Source of the DNA: Deltaproteobacteria bacterium | GTDB taxonomy: Bacteria; Desulfobacterota; Dissulfuribacteria; Dissulfuribacterales; Dissulfuribacteraceae | Assembly (NCBI GenBank): GCA_026994795.1 | Contig: JALWQB010000168.1 | Span: 1 to 52,616, forward strand | Direction of reading: 5' to 3' | Length of the DNA stretch: 52,616 nt | Notes under the pieces: model-generated | What the model saw: only the letters and a program-made list of their open reading frames with translations | The model's database searches: none | Told to the model about the DNA's origin: nothing | Shown here: positions 1 through 7,568 of the stretch, in pieces | Layout of the letters: each line of letters begins with the position of its first letter | Numbering within the stretch: the stretch's first letter is position 1 | Translations under genes and position numbers: made by a program

Positions 1-99
1 TTTATAGAACCATTTATCTGGCTGATTTCACTAATAATATGGATTAAACATCACGCAAATATAAAGAGGATTATTGAGGGAAGGGAGATAAGGGTATAA
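1..99 (+). CDS. plsY: PlsY C-terminal fragment (glycerol-3-phosphate acyltransferase)
   Basis: The window opens inside a reading frame of 32 codons that ends with TAA at 97-99. It encodes a hydrophobic stretch (FIWLISLIIWIK) followed by a basic HHANIKRIIEGRE tail. This matches the end of PlsY, the inner-membrane acyltransferase that makes lysophosphatidic acid from acyl-phosphate, where the last transmembrane helix is followed by a short RHxxNIxRLLxGxE tail. The 5' part lies outside the window. Only the tail is visible, so the name rests on this motif and is moderately sure. Confidence 0.65.
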   Translation, partial: FIEPFIWLISLIIWIKHHANIKRIIEGREIRV

Positions 100-162
100 T
101 ATTAAGACAGATAAGCGGGCAAAAAATCTATTTTAAGATATTATTATGATAAGGGGGTTTTT

Positions 163-1131
163 ATGATAAAGGGGCTTAAGGCGCCTGTTGAGAGGCTCTT
201 TTTAATGTTTGTCCTGTTGGTTATTTTTATATTTTCTCTCCCTTTCCATGTTAGGGGAGAGATTGTGGATAGAATTGTAGCTATTGTAAATGATGATTGT
301 ATTACTCTATCTGAGCTAAAGGAAAGGGCGAGGGAAATCCTTTTAAGGACAGGGCAGGGTGAGAGGTCAATAACCGAGCCCCTTCTTGCCCAGTTGCTTC
401 CGCAAGTAATTGACCAGTATCTTATAAAAAAGGAGGTGGAGGCAAGGGGAATACAGGTTACGGACAGGGAGGTTGAGGCTGCTTTAAAGGATATTTTAAG
501 CTCTAATCAGATTACATTAGATGAATTACAATATGCCTTAAAGAAGGAAGGAAAGACAATAGAAGATTATAAGGAGGACTTAAAGACGCAAATAGAGCAT
601 TCTCGTCTTGTCTCCTCTGAGGTCAGGGGGCAGATTGTGGTAACAGATGAAGAGGTTGACAATTATTTAAAAGAGCATCCAGTAGCGTCAGTCAGTAAAG
701 GGCCGGTCTATGTGCTGGAGGCGATTGATTTCCCCTTTTCCAGCTATAGCTCGCAGGATGAGGCAAAGAAGAGGGCAAATGAGGCGTTAAGTCTATTAAA
801 AGGCTATGGGGGCGGCAGTCATAATGCTGATAAGACGAAGGCAGAAGCCATAGCTTTTAAAGAACTCGGCTCTTTTTCTGAGGGAGAAATGGCCCCATTT
901 TTAAAGAAGCACATAACAGGATTAAAAAAGGGGGCAATATCAGATATAGTTAAAGGCCCTTCAGGATATCATATATTTAAGGTAAAGGATATATTATTGT
1001 CTGACACTGATACAGTCCTTGCCAAAAAACTGGAGATAAGGCAGAGGCTTATGAAGGAAAAGTTAAACAGGCGTTTTGAAGAATGGCTTCAGGAATTAAG
1101 GAATAAGGCGTCTATAAGGATACTCTTATAA
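163..1131 (+). CDS. SurA-like periplasmic peptidyl-prolyl isomerase/chaperone
   Basis: A 322-residue exported protein. Residues 1-33 form a signal peptide or anchor with a long hydrophobic core. Residues 34-165 resemble the SurA N-terminal chaperone domain (VDRIVAIVNDDCITLSEL, then helices). Residues about 180-275 form one parvulin-type (PpiC) isomerase domain ending in GPSGYHIFKVKDI. SurA of enterobacteria has two parvulin domains; this protein has one and is shorter, as in many non-enteric homologues. Its likely role is folding outer-membrane and exported proteins in the periplasm. A GGGGG ribosome-binding site lies 6 bases before the ATG. Its stop codon overlaps the next start (TAATG), so the two are probably co-translated. 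Confidence 0.85.
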   Translation: MIKGLKAPVERLFLMFVLLVIFIFSLPFHVRGEIVDRIVAIVNDDCITLSELKERAREILLRTGQGERSITEPLLAQLLPQVIDQYLIKKEVEARGIQVTDREVEAALKDILSSNQITLDELQYALKKEGKTIEDYKEDLKTQIEHSRLVSSEVRGQIVVTDEEVDNYLKEHPVASVSKGPVYVLEAIDFPFSSYSSQDEAKKRANEALSLLKGYGGGSHNADKTKAEAIAFKELGSFSEGEMAPFLKKHITGLKKGAISDIVKGPSGYHIFKVKDILLSDTDTVLAKKLEIRQRLMKEKLNRRFEEWLQELRNKASIRILL

Positions 1132-1478
1132 TGTCTTCTGAAAAAATAGGGGAATATTTAAAGAGAGAGAGGGAGCTGAGGGGGATAAGCCTTGATGAGC
1201 TTTCTTCTTGCACAAAAATATCAAAAAGGCTCCTTTTGTCTATAGAGGGATCAGCATGGGATGAATTTCCATCAGAGGTATTTATAAGGGGCTTTTTAAG
1301 AAATTATGCCGACTGCATTGGCATCTCGCCTGATGATGTCTTGCTGCGTTATGAAGAGGAGACCAAAGAAACCTCAGATGAAACCTCGCATAATAAGGCC
1401 ACTGATAAAAGGCTTTTATTTGCTATTCTTGCGCTCATAATAATTACGATAACAATTTTTCTTGTGAATTTTCATTAA
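1131..1478 (+). CDS. Short RodZ-like HTH membrane protein
   Basis: A 115-residue protein with a Cro/CI-type helix-turn-helix at residues 5-70 (GEYLKRERELRGISLDEL, then the helix region with FIRGFLRNYA that is typical of the RodZ HTH_25 family). A charged linker and one membrane helix follow at residues 94-113. RodZ links the MreB cytoskeleton to cell-wall synthesis and normally has a 100-200 residue periplasmic domain after the helix; this protein ends right after it. It overlaps the preceding gene by one base. The short length may be native, or may reflect truncation by the adjacent restriction-modification insertion. The HTH call is firm; the RodZ role is inferred. Confidence 0.75.
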   Translation: MSSEKIGEYLKRERELRGISLDELSSCTKISKRLLLSIEGSAWDEFPSEVFIRGFLRNYADCIGISPDDVLLRYEEETKETSDETSHNKATDKRLLFAILALIIITITIFLVNFH

Positions 1479-1544
1479 TTTTTACTTAATTATAAAAAAA
1501 GAAAGGCCATAAACCATATATTTTGTTATGTGTAAAAGAAAGAT

Positions 1545-2840
1545 ATGTCATTAATGGAAGGCATTAAAACTAAAGGCGATATTATGATTGAAAGAGCAGA
1601 GAATAATTTTTGGGCATATGAAGTCAGTAATAAAAATATAAGAAAAAATTTAATTTTACTGGATAATGTCCAATTCATTTATGAATTATCATTAGCAGAA
1701 CTGGAGCTAAAGGCTTTAGGAGCAGATTTTGAAGTAACAAATGGATTAAGAGAATTTAAATTATTAAATAAGTCAAGTCAGTTAAAAGAATCTATAATAA
1801 AAAAAGGGTCATACTTTAAAACAGTTGATGGAGAATTAACTGATTATTTTTATATAATTCAAAAGAATCAAACTCGCTCAGTAAATCAGTACTTAACACA
1901 TTGGATTTATCCTTACAAAGGGAAATTTCATCCTCAAATGATTAGAGCATTGTTAAATATTATTGGATTAAAAGAAGGCGATACTGTTTTTGAGCCTTTC
2001 TCCGGGAGCGGGACAACTGCTCTTGAGGCCCAACTATTAGGAATCAATTTTGTAGGGATAGATATTTCCCCTCTTTGTATAATTCAGGGAAGAGTTAAGA
2101 CAGAATCGTTCTTTATTTTAGAGAACATAATAAAAATCAAAGATAAAGTGATTTTAAATCTTGTGCCTAATTTATTCCGGACAGAAGAAAATTATTATAA
2201 GTTTATTGAAGATTTGTCTGATGATGAAAAAGTAAGAAATTTCTATAAATTATCAAGACTTCTTGCAGTTAGCGATAATTCAAGAAGAAAAAGAGATTTT
2301 AAATCATCTTTTGTAAAAAACATTAATCTTATGATTGCTTCTATAAAAGATTACATAGAAATAAAAGAAAAATTGGGGTTAAAACTTGGAGAAGTGAAAT
2401 TTGAAGTTGGAGATTCACGAAATGTAAAACTTCCAGATAGTTCTGTTGATGGAATAGTTACATCTCCGCCATACTCAATAGCATTAGATTATGTAAAAAA
2501 TGACGAACATTCTTTAAAAGATTTAGGATTTGATGTTTCCAAAATGAGAAACGATTTTATAGGTGTTAGAGGGAGCGGCAAAACTCGTGTAGAACTTTAT
2601 AATGAGGATATGAAAAGATCATATTCTGAAATGTATCGGGTATTAAAGCCAAATAAATATGCTGTTATAGTTATAGGGAACGCAACATATCAAGGGAAGG
2701 AAGTAAAAACTGTTGAATTTACAATTGATTATATGGAAGATATTGGCTTTAAATTGGTCAAAAATATAAATAAAATTATTTTTGGTTTGTATAATGTTAT
2801 GAAGAAAGAAAATATTTTGATTTTTAAAAAGGAAAAGTAA
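1545..2840 (+). CDS. Site-specific DNA methyltransferase, probably N4-cytosine type
   Basis: A 431-residue methyltransferase. FEPFSGSGTT (residues 149-158) is the S-adenosylmethionine-binding motif. TSPPYS (306-311) is the catalytic motif; S/T-PP-Y is usual for N4-cytosine enzymes and some N6-adenine ones. The SAM motif precedes the catalytic motif. The next gene starts 2 bases after the stop and encodes a PD-(D/E)XK nuclease, so the pair looks like a type II restriction-modification system with this gene as the protecting modification enzyme. Base and codon use are clearly AT-richer than in the flanking genes (AAA, ATT and AGA codons dominate), which points to horizontal acquisition. The start is uncertain: an in-frame ATG at 1584 is also possible. 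Confidence 0.85.
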   Translation: MSLMEGIKTKGDIMIERAENNFWAYEVSNKNIRKNLILLDNVQFIYELSLAELELKALGADFEVTNGLREFKLLNKSSQLKESIIKKGSYFKTVDGELTDYFYIIQKNQTRSVNQYLTHWIYPYKGKFHPQMIRALLNIIGLKEGDTVFEPFSGSGTTALEAQLLGINFVGIDISPLCIIQGRVKTESFFILENIIKIKDKVILNLVPNLFRTEENYYKFIEDLSDDEKVRNFYKLSRLLAVSDNSRRKRDFKSSFVKNINLMIASIKDYIEIKEKLGLKLGEVKFEVGDSRNVKLPDSSVDGIVTSPPYSIALDYVKNDEHSLKDLGFDVSKMRNDFIGVRGSGKTRVELYNEDMKRSYSEMYRVLKPNKYAVIVIGNATYQGKEVKTVEFTIDYMEDIGFKLVKNINKIIFGLYNVMKKENILIFKKEK

Positions 2841-2842
2841 AT

Positions 2843-3514
2843 ATGAACAAGGAAGAATATACCAAAAGGCTTGAGAGCATAATAAAACAAATGCTTCAGC
2901 CTCTAAAAGAGATACCCTTTAATCTTGTGCTTGAAACAATGACAGGGAGAAAAGTTATTTCATTTGACTTTGCAAAACCTGAACATAATAATATATTAGA
3001 ATTATTAAAGGAAGCTGCATTAAAAGCTGGATATGAAATTAATAAAACTGGAATATTACGCCCAAGACCTAATGAAGTAGGAAATGACATTGAACCTTAT
3101 GTTAGAAGCGCATTAAATTCATTAGAACTGAATGCGGACATTCCAGCAGGACCAAGTGGAAATAAAAAGGCTACAGGCTATCCGGATATCATTTTTTGGT
3201 ATAAAGATCATCCATACTATTTAGAGTGTAAAACTTATAATATCAAAAATATTGCTACGACACAAAGAAGCTTTTATTTCTCTCCGTCTGATGAATTTAA
3301 AGTTATATATGATGCCCCTCATTTTATTTTATCTTTTGAAATCTATGTTGCTGGTGAAAGTGGAAATAAACATATATATAAATGCAAACATTATAAAATC
3401 TTATCAATAGAAACTTTGTCATTAGATATAAAATACGAATTCAATTCAGACAATAAACGTATGTATTCTGGCAAAGATGGGACAGTTATTTTAGCTGAAG
3501 GAAAAATTGAGTAA
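2843..3514 (+). CDS. Type II restriction endonuclease, PD-(D/E)XK fold
   Basis: A 223-residue protein with the catalytic signature PD (residues 114-115), then 12 residues, then E-C-K (128-130), in the context GYPDIIFWYKDHPYYLECK. This is the metal-binding core of PD-(D/E)XK nucleases. An upstream acidic helix (NDIEPYV, residues 81-87) could supply the fourth acidic residue. The gene follows the methyltransferase by 2 bases and shares its AT-rich codon use. The recognition sequence cannot be read from the protein. I do not recognise a named enzyme, but partner and motif make a restriction enzyme the best reading. Confidence 0.78.
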   Translation: MNKEEYTKRLESIIKQMLQPLKEIPFNLVLETMTGRKVISFDFAKPEHNNILELLKEAALKAGYEINKTGILRPRPNEVGNDIEPYVRSALNSLELNADIPAGPSGNKKATGYPDIIFWYKDHPYYLECKTYNIKNIATTQRSFYFSPSDEFKVIYDAPHFILSFEIYVAGESGNKHIYKCKHYKILSIETLSLDIKYEFNSDNKRMYSGKDGTVILAEGKIE

Positions 3515-3548
3515 ACACATAACAACCAGGCGCATTTAGTCATTAAAA

Positions 3549-4229
3549 ATGGCAGAGCTTTTTTCTTCTAAGGCAATTATATTAAAGGGCAGGGATTATG
3601 GAGAGTCTGATAGGGTTATAACCTTGTTGTTAATGGATAAGGGCAAGATAAATGTTATTGCAAAGGGCGCTAAAAAGAGTAAAAAGCGTTTTTTAAACTC
3701 TTTAGAGCTCTTTTCCCTTATTTATGCCAACATAAGAGACTATAGAGCAGATAGATTTCCGATAATTGAATCTTGCTCTGTAATAACTGCATTTGACCAA
3801 ATAAGGGTTGAGCCCATACGATATTCATGCGCTGCCTTGTGCTGCGAATTTGTTGACTTGTGGTTAAAGGAGCTTTTACCTGATAATGAGGTGTTTTTTC
3901 TGTTGTTGTGGGTATTAGATGCCCTTAATTGCGGGGCGGAGCCGTATGGCGCTGTCCTTTTTTTTAAGGTGAAACTGTTGGCCCTTGTGGGATATGCTCA
4001 GGACTGGCATAAGGTAAGCGATGAGCTTAAAATAGGGCTTAATGCAGGCACAATCAGGTCATTAGAATATATTCAGAATAGCGATATGGAGCGTCTTAAG
4101 AGGCTCAGGTTTTCAAGGCAGTCTATGAGACAGGCATGGCTGGCAGCTAAGGCGCTTCATATACGATATCTTGCAAAAGAGCCCTGCTCGTATGGCGTGT
4201 TAAGGCAGTTATCAGCCATAAGCAAGTGA
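3549..4229 (+). CDS. recO: DNA repair protein RecO
   Basis: A 226-residue RecO. The N-terminal OB-fold (residues 1-80) has the family pattern KAIILKGRDYGESDRVITLL and AKGAKKSKKRF. The helical C-terminal domain follows (CEFVDLWLKELLPD). RecO loads RecA at gaps with RecF and RecR and anneals single strands. The CxxC zinc site found in the C-terminal domain of many RecO proteins is not evident. No good Shine-Dalgarno sequence precedes the ATG, and the gene directly follows the restriction-modification pair, so the upstream leader may have been altered by that insertion. Length is normal. Confidence 0.92.
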   Translation: MAELFSSKAIILKGRDYGESDRVITLLLMDKGKINVIAKGAKKSKKRFLNSLELFSLIYANIRDYRADRFPIIESCSVITAFDQIRVEPIRYSCAALCCEFVDLWLKELLPDNEVFFLLLWVLDALNCGAEPYGAVLFFKVKLLALVGYAQDWHKVSDELKIGLNAGTIRSLEYIQNSDMERLKRLRFSRQSMRQAWLAAKALHIRYLAKEPCSYGVLRQLSAISK

Positions 4230-4269
4230 TAGTAACTGAATCTTCTGTAAAGGAAAGAGAAGGGACATT

Positions 4270-4956
4270 ATGAAAAACACCCCGCAAAAGTATAGAGAGC
4301 GTTTTGTATTAGAAGATTTAAGCATACAGGAATCCTGGCGTATCTTCAGGATAATGGCAGAGTTTGTTGAGGGAGTGGAGGGTCTTTGCAAGCTGTATCC
4401 TGCAGTGGCTATATTTGGCTCTGCGCGCACAAGGCCCGATGCGACATATTATCAGCTTGCAGAGACGATTGCATCCATGCTTGCAAAGGAGGGTTATTCA
4501 GTGGTTACAGGAGGCGGCCCTGGCATCATGGAGGCGGCGAATAAGGGCGCAATGGAGGGCGGAGGCATCTCAGCAGGGCTTAACATACAACTGCCGCATG
4601 AGCAGAGGCCAAACCCTTATGCTACTGTAAGCCTTAATTTCAGGTATTTTTTTATAAGGAAGGTAATGCTTGTTAAATATGCTGTCGCCTTTATATGCCT
4701 GCCCGGCGGTTTTGGCACGCTTGATGAGTTTTTTGAGGCGGTTACCCTTATCCAAACCCACAAAATATCCCCCTTTCCCGTTATCCTTGTTGGAAGCGAA
4801 TTTTGGAAGGGGCTGATAGACTGGATAACAAAGACTATACTTAAAGAGGCCATGATATCTCCTGAAGATATGTCAATATTTCATGTGCTGGATGACCCAA
4901 AACAGGTAGTAGATGTAATAAAAAAGGCTGTTCCGCTGGAAAAAGACCTGAAATAG
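4270..4956 (+). CDS. LOG-family (TIGR00730) nucleotide-binding protein
   Basis: A 228-residue Rossmann-type protein. It carries the two signatures of the LOG / so-called lysine decarboxylase family: GGGPGIMEAANKGA (about residues 80-93) and PGGFGTLDEFFE (about 145-156). Family members with known activity are phosphoribohydrolases that cleave nucleoside 5'-monophosphates, including cytokinin-activating LOG enzymes; the bacterial role is often unknown. An AAAGGAAAGAGAAGGG run before the ATG serves as ribosome-binding site. It follows recO by 40 bases and is probably co-transcribed. The family call is firm; the physiological substrate is not known. Confidence 0.88.
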   Translation: MKNTPQKYRERFVLEDLSIQESWRIFRIMAEFVEGVEGLCKLYPAVAIFGSARTRPDATYYQLAETIASMLAKEGYSVVTGGGPGIMEAANKGAMEGGGISAGLNIQLPHEQRPNPYATVSLNFRYFFIRKVMLVKYAVAFICLPGGFGTLDEFFEAVTLIQTHKISPFPVILVGSEFWKGLIDWITKTILKEAMISPEDMSIFHVLDDPKQVVDVIKKAVPLEKDLK

Positions 4957-5002
4957 ACAATAGCCAGCTCTCAGATATTTTTTATTTCTTGCCTAAGCCC
5001 TG

Positions 5003-5030
5003 TTGACAAATAGATTTTAGGGCATATAAT
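5003..5030 (+). promoter_or_regulatory. Sigma-70 promoter of tRNA-Phe
   Basis: A perfect TTGACA at 5003-5008 and a perfect TATAAT at 5025-5030 are separated by 16 bases. This puts the transcription start near 5037, about 14 bases before the mature tRNA. A strong consensus promoter is expected for a tRNA gene. Confidence 0.85.
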
Positions 5031-5050
5031 ACGGCACTCTTTTAAAGATT

Positions 5051-5126
5051 GCCGGGATAGCTCAGTCGGTAGAGCAGTGGACTGAAAATCCACGTGTCCC
5101 CCGTTCGATTCGGGGTCCCGGCACCA
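5051..5126 (+). tRNA. tRNA-Phe (anticodon GAA)
   Basis: A complete 76-base cloverleaf. The acceptor stem pairs GCCGGGA (5051-5057) with TCCCGGC (5116-5122), followed by discriminator A and an encoded CCA (5124-5126). The anticodon stem GTGGA/TCCAC (5077-5081/5089-5093) encloses loop CTGAAAA with anticodon GAA at 5084-5086. The T-arm is CCCCG-TTCGATT-CGGGG (5099-5115). It stands alone between a strong promoter and a strong terminator, so it is a monocistronic unit. Confidence 0.97.
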
Positions 5127-5135
5127 AGAAAATCA

Positions 5136-5171
5136 AGGGGTTAGCTGATGTGATGTCGCTAACCCCTTTTT
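5136..5171 (+). terminator. Rho-independent terminator after tRNA-Phe
   Basis: A 10-bp perfect stem, AGGGGTTAGC (5136-5145) and GCTAACCCCT (5158-5167), with a 12-base loop, followed by a T run to 5171. It lies 9 bases after the tRNA 3' end. Confidence 0.9.
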
Positions 5172-5241
5172 ACTATGGTTGCCGCTCTAAATGAAAGATA
5201 CGGGTCAGTGTTGAGCGGACAATAATATAAAGGGATTGGAT

Positions 5242-5916
5242 ATGACAATGAATAAAAATCATAATATAAAGATTGCCCCTTCCATACTCTCAGCAGATTT
5301 TGGCCGTCTATCAGAAGAGATAAAGGCAGTAGAAGGGGCAGGGGCAGATGTTATTCATGTTGATGTGATGGATGGGCGTTTTGTCCCAAACATAACCATT
5401 GGCCCTTTAGTAGTAAGGGCAGTAAGAGAGGCTACAACCCTTCCTGTTGACTGCCATCTTATGATAACACAGCCTGACAGATATGTAGAGGCATTTAAAG
5501 AAGCAGGGGCTGATTGGGTCTCTGTCCACTTAGAGGCAGAGATACACCTTCACAGAACCATATCCTTAATAAAAGGGCTTGGCTTAAAGGCGGGGGTCGC
5601 AATAAACCCTGCAACTCCTGTAGCGCTTTTAGCTGATATAATTCAAGAATTGGATTACTGTCTTATAATGACCGTCAATCCGGGCTTTGGCGGACAACGA
5701 TATATTGATTTCTGCGCCAATAAAATAAAAGAGCTTAACAGGCTTATAAAAGAAAGAGGATTAAATCTCCCCATACAAGTAGATGGAGGCATTAATGAAG
5801 ATACCATCAAAGGGGCAGTCTCTAATGGGGCGCGAATAATAGTAGCGGGCTCTTCAATATTTGGAAAAGATAATTATAATGCCCAAATCACCCTTTTAAG
5901 ACAAAGGGCGGGATAA
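5242..5916 (+). CDS. rpe: Ribulose-phosphate 3-epimerase
   Basis: A 224-residue TIM-barrel enzyme that interconverts ribulose 5-phosphate and xylulose 5-phosphate in the pentose phosphate pathway. The family landmarks are all present: IAPSILSADF near the N-terminus, HVDVMDGRFVPNITIG (metal-binding H and D), the M-T-V-NPGFGGQ phosphate/flap motif, and QVDGGIN with its catalytic Asp near the C-terminus. The ATG at 5242 is preferred because AAAGGG lies 8 bases upstream; an upstream TTG at 5236 would leave too little spacing. The gene is alone between the tRNA terminator and a two-hairpin terminator that includes its own stop codon. Confidence 0.95.
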   Translation: MTMNKNHNIKIAPSILSADFGRLSEEIKAVEGAGADVIHVDVMDGRFVPNITIGPLVVRAVREATTLPVDCHLMITQPDRYVEAFKEAGADWVSVHLEAEIHLHRTISLIKGLGLKAGVAINPATPVALLADIIQELDYCLIMTVNPGFGGQRYIDFCANKIKELNRLIKERGLNLPIQVDGGINEDTIKGAVSNGARIIVAGSSIFGKDNYNAQITLLRQRAG

Positions 5917-5958
5917 ATTTTTTACATAAGGTAGAGATACCTTATCTCCCGCCCTTAT
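5904..5958. terminator. Bidirectional two-hairpin terminator between rpe and the small exported gene
   Basis: The outer stem pairs AAGGGCGGGA (5904-5913) with TCCCGCCCTT (5947-5956). Inside it sits a second perfect 8-bp hairpin, ATAAGGTA (5926-5933) and TACCTTAT (5938-5945), with a GAGA tetraloop. The structure overlaps the rpe stop codon and lies between two convergent genes, so it can serve both. Confidence 0.75.
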
Positions 5959-5981
5959 TGTTCTATTTTCATTATTATTTT

Positions 5982-6188
5982 TTAGCATCCTTCAACAGCG
6001 GCCTTCTTCTTGGCCTTGATCTTTACGGAATCGCCAGCCTTTGCCTTGCACTTGCCATCGAGCTTTATAACCATTTTACCGCTATCAATGCTCTCAATTG
6101 TCCCCTTGCATTTTGCAGCATGACCAATGCCTGCCACGCCTACTGTCATCATAAGAGCCAATGCAAATGAGGTAATCTTTGAACGCAT
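5982..6188 (-). CDS. Small exported lysine-rich protein
   Basis: A 68-residue protein. Residues 1-25 form a classic signal peptide ending in GHA-AKC. The mature part (about 44 residues) is small, basic, has three cysteines (the last at the C-terminus) and a beta-rich pattern (KGTIESIDSGKMVIKLDGKCKAKAGDSVKIKAKK) that could fold as a small OB- or SH3-like barrel. Short exported proteins of this type occur next to redox or metalloid genes in some anaerobes, but nothing here supports that role. A very strong AAGGAGGA site precedes the ATG, and a good promoter lies upstream, so the gene is probably well expressed. Function unknown. Confidence 0.75.
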   Translation of the reverse strand: MRSKITSFALALMMTVGVAGIGHAAKCKGTIESIDSGKMVIKLDGKCKAKAGDSVKIKAKKKAAVEGC

Positions 6189-6253
6189 AATTTCTTCCTC
6201 CTTATTTTTAATTTAATATCATATTATTAGGTTTTTTTAGACCCTTATTTTTA

Positions 6254-6281
6254 ATATTACCTTTATCTCAACACATGTCAA
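6254..6281 (-). promoter_or_regulatory. Sigma-70-like promoter of the small exported gene
   Basis: On the minus strand a perfect TTGACA (plus-strand TGTCAA at 6276-6281) is followed after 16 bases by TAATAT (plus-strand ATATTA at 6254-6259), about 65 bases before the start codon at 6188. Confidence 0.6.
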
Positions 6282-6640
6282 GATATATCACATCAAAAAT
6301 ATTATAGAGCTTTAACGAAGTAAAGTATAATTGTCAAATCAATCTTTTTTACCGTCTTTGAAAGGATGGCGGTTTTATTGCAGAAATTAGGTTTTATAGC
6401 GTTAAGGTTTGGTGATGGGTCATAGTGGATCGATTCCTGAACAGTATTTCTATAGACCGGATTTAAAATTTTCAGAGGGGCGGGTAGGTGCACGTTGCAA
6501 CGTGCCAGTGCTTGATGATAATAATTTACTGGCGTTATAGAGCAATCTCTGGTATAGTTCTTCCAAAAGCCGGTAAAGGCAGTTTATCTTTATCCCTACA
6601 GAGAAACTATAGGGAGTTGTTCAATGGAGAGTTATCAGAT
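6282..6640. other. Non-coding stretch with a possible gene remnant
   Basis: No clear gene. A 41-codon plus-strand frame (6415-6540) has an AAGG site 7 bases upstream but no recognisable family; it may be a remnant or chance. It contains the perfect 16-bp palindrome listed separately. A weak hairpin with T-runs (ACCGTC ... GGCGGT near 6351-6377) is also visible. An open frame continues upstream of the epimerase start at 6641, but its codons do not resemble the family. Confidence 0.4.
6490..6505. repeat. Perfect 16-bp palindrome
   Basis: GCACGTTGCAACGTGC reads the same on both strands with no spacer. It lies 135 bases before the epimerase start. It could be an operator or a mobile-element trace; no T-run follows, so it is not a terminator. 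Confidence 0.6.
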
Positions 6641-7474
6641 ATGAAAATTGCCTTGACAGGGGCAAGCGGATTTATAGGAGGCCATATAAGGAGGCGTTTT
6701 AACTGCATTGTCATTAAACGCTATGATGATGCAGCTGCCATATCTGAAAAGCTCTCAGGCGTTGACTGTCTCATAAACCTTGCAGGCGCCCCAATCATAA
6801 GACGATGGACAAAGGGATATAAAAAAATCCTGTGGGATAGCCGTATTGAGACCGCTAAAAAGTTATCTGAGGCAATCAAAAGACTTACAACCCCATCCCC
6901 CCATACGCAAATACCGTTTTTTATATCTGTCTCTGCAATAGGCATATATCCTGACGGCATCCCCTGTGATGAAGGGTGTCATAATACCTCAAACGATTTT
7001 CTTGGAAGGTTATGCAAGGCATGGGAACAGGAGGCGATGAAGGCAGACTGTCCCATTGCCATATTCCGCCTTGGAATGGTATTAGGCAGGGATGGCGGGG
7101 CGTTAGGAAGGATGCTGCCCATATTCAGGCTTGGGCTTGGGGGGCAGATTGGAAACGGCTCAATGATTACAAGCTGGATACATATAGATGACCTTATAGA
7201 CGCAATGCTCTTTATAGCGGATAACAGGATTCAGGGTATATTTAATGGGGTATCTCCCAACCCTGTTACAAATCGTGAATTTACTAAGATACTGGCAAAA
7301 AAGTTAAAAAGACCAATGTTTTTCCCTGTCCCCCAGTCAGCCGTAAGGCTATTGTTTGGAGAGGGGGCGACTGCCATAACCTCTTCAAAAGAGGTATATC
7401 CTAAGAGGCTTATTGAAAAGGGGTTTACCTTTAATTTTCCCAATTTAGACATGGCGCTTGATGATTTGCTATGA
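6641..7474 (+). CDS. TIGR01777-type NAD-dependent epimerase (YfcH-like)
   Basis: A 277-residue short-chain dehydrogenase of the extended, atypical class. The dinucleotide motif TGASGFIGGHI lies at residues 6-16. LINLAGAPIIRRWT, then the WDSRIETAKKL segment, are diagnostic of TIGR01777/YfcH proteins, as is the GQIGNGSMITSWIHIDDL stretch. The family's substrate is unknown; some members relate to cell division or sugar-nucleotide chemistry by annotation only. ATG 6641 is chosen because the family starts with MKIALTGASG and GGAGAG lies about 9 bases upstream. The next gene begins about 95 bases later. Confidence 0.88.
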   Translation: MKIALTGASGFIGGHIRRRFNCIVIKRYDDAAAISEKLSGVDCLINLAGAPIIRRWTKGYKKILWDSRIETAKKLSEAIKRLTTPSPHTQIPFFISVSAIGIYPDGIPCDEGCHNTSNDFLGRLCKAWEQEAMKADCPIAIFRLGMVLGRDGGALGRMLPIFRLGLGGQIGNGSMITSWIHIDDLIDAMLFIADNRIQGIFNGVSPNPVTNREFTKILAKKLKRPMFFPVPQSAVRLLFGEGATAITSSKEVYPKRLIEKGFTFNFPNLDMALDDLL

Positions 7475-7568
7475 TAGCCGAGCGGCAACATCAACACAAT
7501 CAGAAATTCAAAGGGCATAATTAATACCCTACTTGCACAATGTGAAAATAGGGGTATTTTTACAGCTT

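Noticed and set aside
74-100. Possible sigma-70 promoter (TTGAGG, TATAAT) before the SurA-like gene
   Set aside because: Spacing is 15 bases and it overlaps the plsY end; the gene may simply be read from upstream.
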